The notes under the pieces were generated by a model. It saw only the letters and a program-made list of their open reading frames with translations, ran no database searches and was not told the origin of the DNA. Below, piece by piece: positions 12,540-23,900 of a DNA stretch of 64,000 nt (position 1 is the first letter of the stretch; each line of letters begins with the position of its first letter). The translations under genes were made by a program, and so were the position numbers. Source of the DNA: Sclerodactyla briareus (lineage: Eukaryota > Echinodermata > Holothuroidea > Dendrochirotida > Sclerodactylidae); assembly GCA_026419785.1 (NCBI GenBank), contig JAODTK010002455.1:124001-188000 (forward strand). The letters run 5' to 3'.

Positions 12540-13640
12540 TTGGCCCCAACAGTCGTCTGTGATGGAGTCGACCAACCTGGACACGAATGGGACTGACGGA
12601 CGGGACATTTTGACTTTGTGGAAGTCAGGTCAAGGTCATTAAGGGCAGTATAGAGGCATTATCTTTAAATTTCCAAGTAGCGCCCTCCTACACATTTTTG
12701 GTGCACAGTGCTGATGTTCGGTCATCAGATGTCTATCAGCCGTACCTTGGGGTGTTCCGGAAGTTTGGTCCACGGTCCCACTTGGCCCGAGAGCCCTTTA
12801 TGAAATTTTACACAATAGAACTTGAAATGCATCTCCTCCCAAGATTCACAAGATACTGCAAAATCGGGTGGTCATATGGTGGTTCGGGGTCCTCTTGGGC
12901 CCGGGGCCGTTTTTATGGAATTTTACACATGGTACTTGAAATGCTCGCTTTCCACAAGCTTCAATTGAATTTTTTCAAAGTTACATGTTATCAGTTCTTG
13001 GATAGAGGGCCATGGAGGGTGTTTGGGAATTTGACCCCAAGGGCCCAATATATGGAATACGGCAAAACCTGTTCTCCTATAATTCTGTTGCACATTGCTG
13101 ATGTTCAGTTATAATGATGGTCTAAATAGCTTTACCGTCAGGGTTCCCAGGGATTAAGGACCCATGGCCCTGTGTGACTGTTGGCCCTGTGATCCATTAT
13201 GTGGAATATTTAATGACTGCTAAGACATCTTGGGCCATAGAAGTACCATCGTCACAAGTCCATAAGGGGCACACAGGCCATTGTTTGAAAAAAAACATCT
13301 GAACATTTATCCACATTATTGTACATTCCCATCTGGTACTTTGTGTCATTTGAGCTACATCACCATTGGCTCTATCAGAGATTCAGTGGTCAAGGTTTTT
13401 GACGGGCAATATAACTATATTTGTATGAAAAAACTGGAATCTGCTACAGTGATGCCTCTTCTCGAGTTATTTCCATGATATTGTCAGTGTATAGTGACTT
13501 GAAGGTACTACCTACAAGGTCTTCAGGCATATCAACAGAGCTGTTATGTTATGTTGAAACTGCAAAATGCCTTTTGATTCCTTGTGAAGTCAAGGAAACA
13601 TGAAGAACGTCGCCCCATCCTGATGGATGAAGCTTCATTT
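12540..13640. repeat. Satellite family S2 (GTGCACAGTGCTGATGTTCGG), locus 1, with flanking repeat
   Basis: Copies of a unit of about 390-450 bp start near 12,700 and 13,088. Each has TTGG/GTGCA(C)A(G)TGCTGATGTTC, a CCC(A)CTTGGGCCC-type block and an ACTTGAAATGC block. The same unit recurs at 38,990-39,960. Near 13,348 is a short dispersed word (TTTGAGCTACA-C/T-CACCATTGG) that also occurs near 21,957 and 40,990. Open frames here, such as 12,698-13,114, are by-products of the repeat. Confidence 0.75.
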
Positions 13641-14340
13641 GGTATTCAATGGGTTCCTCATGATGAGTTGATTACCCCCTTTAAAAAATTTCTATCGTCA
13701 GGGTTACCGAATATTAGAAAATCTCGAACGAGTGCTAATGACACATGACAAGTGTATCAGTATTAAATTTTTGTTTTTGTTTTCCTTATTTATTAGCATA
13801 CAGTAAATGTCTCAAAACTAATATACACTTGTTTCCTTTATGTAGACCGCCAATTCGAAATTGTATTGTTGAGCAATGAGAGAGCATAATATGAAACGTC
13901 TCAAAAAAACACAGTACTCTATTTAAATACTGGGTGGATAGGACAGCCAGCGTCGGAATTTGTCACAAATGCCAGCGCGGGAGACAAGACGCTGCGCAGA
14001 GCGATTACCGAACTGGCTTATAGCATGTCCCATGTACTAGTTCATTTTGCTTTGAACTAACATCAATTTTCAAGAAATGGTACAAATGAATCTACCAGGC
14101 CATTAATACTGGTTGTCATCTCAGATTTGCTCACTTGGCATTGCCAACAAAATCATGCGCGTAATTTCTACTAACACTCTTTTTATTTTAGACCAGGCAT
14201 TGCTCTCGCAGTACACTGATAATGGCCTTGGTTTGACGATGTCATCGGTTGGGGGGTTCATCCAATGTTCGTTTGCCGGGTCCTTACATGTATGTAATGT
14301 GTGTGTGTGTGTGTTGTGGTGCCGCCCATCTTTTGTAAAC
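13641..14340. other. Intergenic with a short (GT)n run
   Basis: Unassigned sequence. A (GT) run sits near 14,298-14,320, and one diverged S1-like word (CATGATGAG) lies near 13,661. No exon structure was seen. Confidence 0.3.
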
Positions 14341-15130
14341 ACGATAACTTGATCATGTCTGAGTATGTCAGGCTCATAACTGGTATGTGTGTGTTCCCCA
14401 TGATGAGTACTTACACCTATTGTTTTGGCAGGTCACAGTTCATTCTGAGGTACCCAGAGGTCCCAGTCTGAAACCTTGTAAACACACGATAAGTCCAGAT
14501 GGGTTTGTCTGATCAAGTTGAAATTCGGTGTATTAGCTTTCTCCATTATGGGGATAGCAGGAACCCTATGTTTTTTGGTTCATAGGTCGGGGCGTATTTT
14601 GGCCGAAAATAGAAAATTTGTGGAAGAGGACGTGATATTTTTTGTTTGGCAACTTTGGCTTGTAAAAAACACGAAACCGACCCCACCGCGATGGATAAAG
14701 CTCATACTGGTATGTGTGTGCCCCATGATGAGTACATGCCCCTATTTGTTTTTGGGGTCAAGGTCGAGGTCAAAGTTGAAAACCTTGTAAACACCTATAA
14801 GTCGCAAATGGTTGGTCCGATCAAGGTAAATTTTTGTGTATAACTTTCTTATGGGGACAGAACCCTATTGATTTTGGTTAGGGTCAGAGGTAAATTGTTG
14901 GTACGAGAAAGAATTTCTGAAAGTCAATATTTTGGCCAATTTTGGCTCTAACAAATCTTCGACCCCACCTGGATGGATTGAAGATCGACTTGTATGTGTG
15001 TTCCCCTGTGAGTACATGAAACCTATTGTTTTTGGGGTCAGTCACCAGAGGTCATCTGAAGTTAGCAGAGTTTGAAGTCAGGAAACCCTTGAAATTTAGT
15101 GTGTAGCTTACTTACCAAGGGTACAGGAGG
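14341..15130. repeat. Satellite family S1 (CCCCATGATGAGTACxxxxCCTATTG), locus 1
   Basis: Tandem units of about 280-325 bp start near 14,394, 14,719 and 15,001. Each has a CCCCATGATGAGTAC block, CCTATTG-TTTTTGGGGTCA, an AGGTCA-containing stretch, CTTGTAAACAC, GATCAAG, an AGGAACCCTATT block and a TTTGGCCAATTTTGG block. The same family recurs at 27,230-27,690 inside an intron. Small frames at 14,518-14,843 belong to this repeat. Confidence 0.8.
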
Positions 15131-17640
15131 AACCCTATTAGAGTTGCTTGGGAAGATCGGAAATTTGTCCAGACATTATGTTGGCCCCATTAGGAGCCTG
15201 TGTACCATCTCCCATATGTCCTTGTGTCTGGCTAATAGGTTTGACAGAAACAGTCAAGGAATAACTAAGCCTTGTGGCTTTCTGGTTGTGGTAAAACTTA
15301 TTGATCACTTGGGTGGGTACGATCCTACTGAACAAACTGTTTTGATAATACCAGCTTATTGCCCATGGCACAGTGCCCACCAGTTCCATGCTTCAACTCT
15401 GTCCTGGGTCATTGACAGGCCGCTCCATATCATTGTGTCTGGGTGTGTTTTAAGCTGAGATGGAAATACAACAGCTATGGGCGGTTAATCAAATTTTTGT
15501 TGAATCTCTAACCAGTCAAAGCTCACTTTATTCTGGCTGTACTGCACGTTGCTAGAAACCGCACCTTTTTTTTGAGCAATATTCACGCCAGGGCTCTATT
15601 CGTACAGTATCCTAATTCACTTCTTTCTTGAAAAATTGTGTCTATTTCTACCTTCATATAGGTGTTCCTTTCCCCCATACTCATATGTCATGTGATAGAA
15701 TGACATCTGGATTAGGTCTAGTATCAATGTATTTTGGTTGTATTATGAGGTGGGCACTTTGCAACGCAAAGCGGCATGTCACTCTCAGTGTCAAATATAT
15801 GCTATTCATGGTACAAATAAAATGAACGACAACAGGTCTTGTCAACCTGGCGTGGTCAAAAATACACCTGTATTCCCTGCAGTAATTCAACTTTCTATTA
15901 TTCAAACTGACGGTATGAGTGGGTATTACATATGATAAGCAGTGCACTGTTTACTGCTGTTTGTAGCGAGACATGTTGGCAGTTGTAGCTATAATAACGT
16001 TATTTACCACCCCCAGCTGAGACCTGGATTTTGTGTCTCCCCCCCCCCCCCCCCCCCCCCCCCCATGACCGACCATTATGATACAATCTAATTGAAGCAG
16101 CAATCCCCACCTCTATCCAAAGGTCTTCAGATTTGGTCAGTGTCCCTCTTTAAATGCATGACAAGATTTGCTGTATTGACATATTAAAATATATATTGAA
16201 TATTATTATTATTTCATTGACCACTACATTCCACATGCAATGCACATTGCACCATCTTTTCAGATTCCCAAGTTACACTAAAAGACGCTGGTCTCACCAT
16301 CTGTGAGTGTTCACTCAAGTGCCAACAGAACCATTTGGCAAGATGATATTTGATGATAGTTGCGCTCTCTGGTGAGCTGTTTTGATTCTGCCGCTGGTTC
16401 CTTCCGAGTCTGATTCTGTGGGGATACTTTGCGGCTCACATGGCTATATAGCATTTCTGCGTATGAAAGGGAACACAGTCGCCACCAGATAGTGATGTAA
16501 TGGTAGAAAAAAGCACCTAGTCTTCTCTCCTCCTTTCTGTGCAAATGTGCAAACTAGTTAGTTACTACTGCAGTGCTTCGAAGTACAATGTTCATGTAAC
16601 ATCATCTTTCTATCCGCGGTCAACCTATAAATAATCCACAGATGGTGGCGGATTGTTTTGGCAGCGTTCACAGACCGTCAGTTTGGGTATAGTTCCTCGT
16701 AGTGTACATGTAGGCAGCCCGGATCCCGCTCCCGGTCCTTGAGATCTTGTCAAAGGGTTCTAGACCAGGTCTTTCTTGAACTACCATAGGGTATTTTTGG
16801 CAGCAATCTCTGTGTCAAACACCTCCTGATCCAGCCAGCCCACACTATGTTGAACATGTGCATACCAGCCAAGTCTTCTCACCTTTAGATTTATAGACAC
16901 TCCAGCTGTGGATATTCCCTTCTTCATCAAGCTGTTGAGTCCCCTTTTCATCATCCCCTGCCAGCAAACTATTGTGGGGATCTAAAAGGAAACTGATCAA
17001 TTGTTCCACTCTAATGATAAGAAAAACACAAATTCTGTGTTAAACTACATGTAACTTCTCCGACATGGCACAAAGACATCTACTCTGAAAGTCTATGAGC
17101 GGCCTCCCATTATTCTCCTCTTTGACAATTGTTTGAGAAATAAAATAATTGAAAAGGCAACCTGCTTGAAACTCTGAATTTGGGTTGTGACATAATCGGG
17201 TTATTAGTACAATAGTATGAGGTAGCATGAGGCCATTATATTAATACAAAACTGCAGTTTTACTGTTCTGCAGGCAGTTTAATAATTTGAATTGATTTCA
17301 TGGCTTCAGGAGCCAAGTGACTGAAGTAAAGCTCATCAAGGAACCTGGCGGCAAGATGTGGGTTCTCTAACACAAACCAGCTTGAGAAACCTTGACAGTG
17401 CTATGATGGTGACTCTTAACAACCTTTGAACTTTCTCATTGTAAACAACTAACATGGTGGGGGGCTTCAGCTGGTACAACGCTCCCCTGCAACCACTCAC
17501 ATCCCAACAACTGTTGCTATGTAATCTCTACTAGTAGACCACTGACAGCTAAATCAGTTTACCAGTAACGGATGATGAGCTACCGTGGACACCCGTATAT
17601 TCTCTCCTACTCTCTCACCAGTGCCCAGAGATTATTGGAG
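15131..17640. other. Intergenic; poly-C run at 16,039-16,064
   Basis: No gene assigned. A run of 26 C occurs at 16,039-16,064, and open frames here have no domains. The segment lies upstream of the sulfotransferase gene and so may hold its promoter, but I cannot point to a TATA box or start site. Confidence 0.3.
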
Positions 17641-17910
17641 CAGGCGTGAATGAGTCATGGTACCATTGTTGCCGTTTTACGTCCCTCTCTGACAGATATC
17701 TTCATTCCACGTGCTGCCACTTTCCTGCATGTGGAAAAAGAGGGCGCTGTTGGTTGAATGGTCGAATGGGGAGAGATCACTCCAGGGAACTCCATCTTGC
17801 AAGGCATTCAAGGATCCTTATACGCACCTAGGCCCATACTCACTCGGGTCTAACACAAATCAACATAAACTTATCCTAGAGAGAAACCATGTGGACATGA
17901 CGTTGAACAC

Positions 17911-17957
17911 ATGAACTTGAGAAGGTTGAAGAAAGAGAGCCAACCAGCCACCTGGAG
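17911..17957 (+). CDS. Sulfotransferase gene, candidate first coding exon
   Basis: ATG at 17,911 opens MNLRRLKKESQPATW followed by two bases of the next codon. A strong donor (GAG|GTGAGT) is at 17,958. A short basic tail like this is what a type II Golgi enzyme needs on the cytoplasmic side. The frame is also open upstream (K-P-C-G-H-D), so the true start could lie further 5'. It is placed here because its phase joins exactly to the hydrophobic exon at 18,026. Confidence 0.45.
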
Positions 17958-20900
17958 GTGAGTACATATAGTTCACTTTCAGGCTATTTATTGATCTCCC
18001 AATGCAACCTTGTTTCAAATTTCAGGCTAACACTTGTGACTATAATACTCTTTGCTGGAGGCTAATTTCGATATGAGCAGCATTTCTGAAAAGGTGGAAG
18101 GGCTAATATTTCTGGGTAGTTTTATATCGGAAATTTAAAATGTTCTTTTAAAGAAATGCCTCCTTCGATGTCGAAGACGAGACCAGTATGATTTTATTTT
18201 CATTCTTCTTCTTCACAGTATTTTTTTTTATACCATGGTTGACCCTAGGATTCTTCTGTAGGATCTGCATGTAAATTGTCCAAAATGTGGTGGGGATTGT
18301 TGGCATTTATTACAGAGAGGGCACTTGTTGGAGATCCATGGGAATTTCATTAAAGGTTCCTAACATGTAACATAGGACTCTCTTAACATTTACATAGGTG
18401 CTGTTATCCAACTATAAAAACCAGAATAAATTTGTTGAATATCAATAATTTTTCCTTTTTCTCAGCTGGTGGGTCACATGACTGCTCCGTCAGAGCAGCG
18501 TATCCTGCCAGGCACGGAATTCATCAGGAATGGCACTAGCCGATCTTTCAAATAAAGAGACTATCCCACACAAAAGGAGTTCACAGCAAGTGCTGACGAA
18601 CAACAGAGAAGGAAGCTTGCTGGAGTAAAAAGAGTTGCAGCAACTAGAAGAGAGAGCCAAAAAGTTGAAGCAAAAATTACAAACACAAAAAGTTGCTCTT
18701 AGACGGGATCATAAGGGTCAAGGTCAGAATGAGAAAGATCCCTCCCATGGTGATCCAAGCTATCCTGTGACCATGTAGCATGTTCGTTGAAACCAGTGTG
18801 ATTCAGCATGGGGCTTACAGACACCTTGATGGTCTGTGAGAGGAAGAGAGAGCAATGGGGTTCACAGGGGTTGCGAAAGATGCTCATGGATAATGTTGTA
18901 GTGAATAATCCTTCATTTTGCATCTACGTGTATGCTCACTACCCACTCATGGGAGCACATGCAAAGGCACCTCACTGCATTCAGCTGCCACACAAACGCC
19001 CGGCCTCCTCCAGGCAGGCAACCAGGTCTGGGCCTGGCACCCCCCTCCCATCCTTAAAAATCGAGAAGATCCCAAGAGGGGAGGGACCTATCCCTCTCCC
19101 CCCCATGCTGCACATTCACTCTCGGGGACCTCCAAAAAATGAATTTCATAACATGGTCTTTGATAGAAGAGCGCTGAGAACCTACTAACCTAAATAGTTA
19201 AAGGAGAATTAAAGTCTGAACTTGGGAAAGTGAACTAATAATGTAAGATGAGAGACCATCATGTCATGAACATCTTAACCAATTTCATTTAAAAATATTG
19301 CATACTTTTGAGATATGTCAACTTTTGATTAACGACAGGAACGCTGGGCATTTTTGATAAGGATTGTGATATCACCAAACCACTTGTACTCGAGAGGCTT
19401 CTGTTCTTTTATTAATATTTGTGATCAAATATTTCCATGATATGTGCAAAGATTCAGACCAATTTAGTCTTAAATTTTTTTTGCATGATACCCCTCCAGG
19501 GATTCAATATAAAAAGGTACAATGTTGTGCACAATCGATGAATGAAGGTGGGAAAAACAGAGTAATACATTAAATGCCAGCTGGTAGGGGTTGTGTGACA
19601 TCATAATTAGACTTGTTCAAGTCTCCTGCCATTCACTTGGGAGGGAAAATGGCAGCACCCGTCTCTTTGTTTCAAGCTCATATAACATGGAAGGAAACAA
19701 TATTTTCAAATGAAATTTTTTGTAGAATGTTCCGGACACTCTGCTGCTTCATATATGCAGAGATACTTCCAGACTTCAATTCTCCTTTAATTCCTCGAGC
19801 CTGGTATTCCTGTGACCTGCGACTTCTGGAATAACTAAAAGAAATTAGGAGGACAATGTCATCAAAATGTAGTATTCCTGCAGTACGGTGATTCCATGTG
19901 CAACTTTTATAGTATGTTATTTTTAACTTAGGTGCACCATAACCTTGGCATTCATTTTACCCCCAAACAAATTGGCACCTACCACAACGATGTGACGTCA
20001 ATGCAACACGGGGACTCCACAAGATGACAAATCACCTCATAATATGTAGTTATTGAAGCACAGCACTCCTTCTGTTCTGGCACCTTTATTATGGCACCAC
20101 TTCTGTTGTGGCTACTCCTCATTTCAAACAGTATGTAACATAACATTAAAGTTTGCGTAAAAGTGACATCCCAACCTGTGTCCAAATACCAGGGGTTGAA
20201 GCAGCTACGTCTCCACAGAGGTGAATAAATCAGGATAACTTTTAGACCCTGCTAGGGGGTCTGTCGGGCGAATAGCAATACAACTCTTTATGCCGTAAAA
20301 TGATCTATCTGGACTAGCCAGTGACTGTCACTCTCTGAGGCCGCATCAGAAGGCAGATAGATTAGTGGGGAATTTAGAGGTCGTTCTCAGTGAACTTATT
20401 TCTGAATTATTAGCTGAGGAGCCCTTAAAGGGCTGATAACCTTCTACCTTCTTCGTCCATGAGAAAAAACTTTCGAATCTGAACGATCCATGTGTGCTCT
20501 AAATTTGTTGATTACAGAAAACAAAAACTTTAGAGGTAGGCCTATGTAGCACATATTTTTTTAAAGAGGTTCGGCTGAGAAGTCAACCCAATATAGACCT
20601 AGTTAAGAATAGTTGGTATTGAAACTGGTTAACTGCAATACTGGACTGATAAGTGACATATACTCACTGCAGCGAATACTGCCAGCCATACTAGCTAATA
20701 GTTTTAAGAGCTTCCATTCATATCGAGCAAATATTGCCTTTTTTAAAAACAGGCCTCTGTGTTAAGCCCATGTTGCCAGAAAGAAGATGTGACCCAGAAG
20801 CCCAAGAATTGCACTGCTGAGAGGAAGGCAGGGAATTGGACCAGAAAATAAAAAAGAGACACCTGCTCTCACCTGTTAGACTTGATGGAGAGCGAGGTAA

Positions 20901-23900
20901 GAGAGGATCTCGGCAAGCCAGACTTTACTACCTTTCTCTGATGTGCATGGGCCACGCACAATGATCTGCATGGACAAACCTCCAAAAAGAAAAAAAAGAA
21001 AACGGTAATGTGCTCAACGGCTGGGAAGAAAAACGCACTTCAAAATGGAGGCCAAAAAAAAACTAAAAAACGTCCTCATCCAAATTCAAAAACCTCAAGA
21101 GTGGATTTCTACTTTACTTCAAGCATTTCTGCAAATCACTTACTGTATTGACTTGATCTTGAAAACCTGCTAAGCCCCCTCATTCTTTCAGTCAACATTG
21201 TTTTATCAACAACCACACTGTCCACTCAGATTGCCTATCTTATCTTGCTGTTATTTTATCCTGCACGAATTGTCAAAAATGTTGGACTTCTGATATAAAA
21301 TATCAACCATGCTTTCCAGGCATTTGACCTTTTTTTTGGAGCACTTCTTATGGAGTATGGGATTTTGATACCTGGTTGGATAGTTAAATCACATAGCATG
21401 TGCCGAACCTTGTCTGACCAACTGCTATAGTACGGTAGGTTTCACTACCATTTTCGATTTTAGGAGACCCAGTGTCTACCTCTTCTTTATTAGAGAAAAA
21501 AAATTGAGAGCACTCACCCCTGCCACAAATCTTCATACCAATTCACGCCTGGTTTGAGGATCCCTATTTTTTACGTTTCTGTGGTTTAATGCCAGAAACA
21601 TTAGGTTGAGAAAACTGGGCCTTCATGCGGTACTGTTGAGTAACTTTGATTGTCAGCTTGCACACGATTGCCTTCAGAAAACGGCCAAGAGGCAATCATC
21701 GTAATTCAGATATTACGTACTGTAAAAAACTCACATAGTTCTTCCTGTCACTTGAGTGTGTCTTGCCTACAAATATTTTTTTTTTTTTTCTAGAGGAGTG
21801 GGTGAAAGCTTCGGCAGATTAACTTCCATGACCATAGCATGTGGTGATTTCATCAGTTACCAGTGGTACTCTATAGGGTGGGTGGTCATCTAGGTATCAT
21901 TTCGAGTCACAAAAAGGTCATTTAACCTGCAGTAATATAATTACATTTGTGTAGTTTGAGCTACACACCATTGGCGCTATAGTTTCTTGCTGCCTCTTCT
22001 GTTAGAACACAAACCTTGAAGAAGCTGGATAAAATTCAGATGTGCTTCTATTAGGGCATGGGCATCCATTAGAATAAACTCACAATGCATATAAAGAAGT
22101 GTACAAATTAATCCACACTGACCTATAAATATGGAAATATGTCCTAATATTTTTATCATTTCCTAGCAGTTTTTGCATCTGATATGCAAGTATAAATTAT
22201 TGGGGTGCCCAAAATATAATTAAATATTTGTGTTATCTATGGTATGAACATTTTATTTTCATTCCACATTTTGCATTGATATATGATTTGCAATAAATTT
22301 AATAAACTCTCTCACAATGCCTTCTGTCATCTTCAGACATTTGTCCTATATGGTGGTTGTTTTGCTATCATTTTCTTGCCTCCGTGCAGTGCGTGCACTC
22401 TCTCAGTGATGGACATGATGCATGTACTGTATGTTGTAGAGGAGGCCCAGGATTTGTATGTATGTATGTGAGCTGATGGTCACAGGCTCTAAACCTGTGG
22501 TCATTAGCTGTCAATATTTTCAGTTATAATCTTCAGAACCCCACTTACCTTCTGCACTCAGCATGCTAGCTATGCACCCCCCCCCACCCTCATTTTCCTT
22601 CTCTCATTATGCATGCCTATATTCCCTCATTATATTGTCCAAATAATTATGCTGTTACATTACACTTTTATGGAAGGTCATTCATTTTGTGACCATCAAC
22701 TATGTTTTGGGGGGCATATATGGTGAACTCTCCCAATGGATGATCCTACCGTGTCCAGTCGGTGCGGGACTGGGTGGTATTGGCCACCCACCAGGATGGC
22801 ACTGTAGCTCATGATTGGCATGGATTTCCAGGTACATCAGGGAGTTGAGAGATGGGTCAAACCCAAGCCACTGGGTCACTATGGCCTGGAGAAGCGTTAG
22901 GTGATGTGGATGTGCCTCCTTGGCATGTCCTCCCCATGAGTGAAACAATTCCTGCACATATTTGACATCTCATTCACTTGGACCTTTCAGTTCTGCTTAT
23001 GCTCATTTAAAACTTTAAAATAAAAATTAAAATATAGCTTGACCATGGCATACAGGTCAATATCCTTCCTGGTGAACTCACTGCCAGTTGGTTCCTGTTC
23101 ATGGGTCATTGAATGGGGGGCCAGGGGGGTAGTGTAGATCGCAGCATCACCCACTCCTTCCAGCCTTTTGATAATTTCCGGGGTTTGATTACTGGAAAAC
23201 TTACAGTACAGAATGTCTGTAGGATGGACGTGAATGTGGTTTACAAGGTTGAGAATGTGAGATACACATGGCCCCACAGTATTCTCTGAGTACTGTTACC
23301 AAGAAAAAGTGAGTTATTACTGGGGTTCCTCCATACAAGTTGAAATCTTTGGTATGACAGGGCTGTTTTGATTTTCGTTGATGTGTGATAGGGGCTTTGT
23401 AATATCTGAAACCCCCCAAACTACAGGTTCAAGTGCCAAGTTAAATTCAAAACACAGCATAATAACACCTCTCTCCTAACAGCCAGTGATAAGCCTGAGG
23501 TGCCCTGCCAAGAGGACAACCCTCAGGCCCAGAGGGTAGAAGAGCTGGAAGAGAAGGCAAGAAACATGGATCAGAAAATAAAAAAGAGAAAACTGTTATT
23601 AGCTAAACTAAAAGGGGAGCAAGGTAAGAATCTGGATGTTCCTAGGATTCCTTTCTGTTTGGAAATTGTCCCTGTGGGTCGGGGTGAAAGTGGATCAGCC
23701 TTTGATTTAGAAGACGGGCGATGTACATGACAACTTGGGGTTGTTAACTTGGGTCATAACCTTGGTTAAAGTCTGTCAGTCCACCAGGGAAGGGGATGAG
23801 GACTGGTACAGGCCTGTTTTCAAGCTTCATCCACTAGTACATAACATCATTAGATTCAGTCAAGAAACACTTGGGATTAGATTTTTACATATAATTGAGG

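Noticed and set aside
17646-17831. Possible zinc-finger exon (C-H-F-P-A-C-G-K)
   Set aside because: Cys and His spacing does not fit a standard C2H2 finger, and no acceptor is evident.
18530-18778. ATG-started 82-codon frame containing the coiled-coil segment
   Set aside because: TAA at 18,626 interrupts it, and the upstream phase-0 reading fits better as an internal exon.
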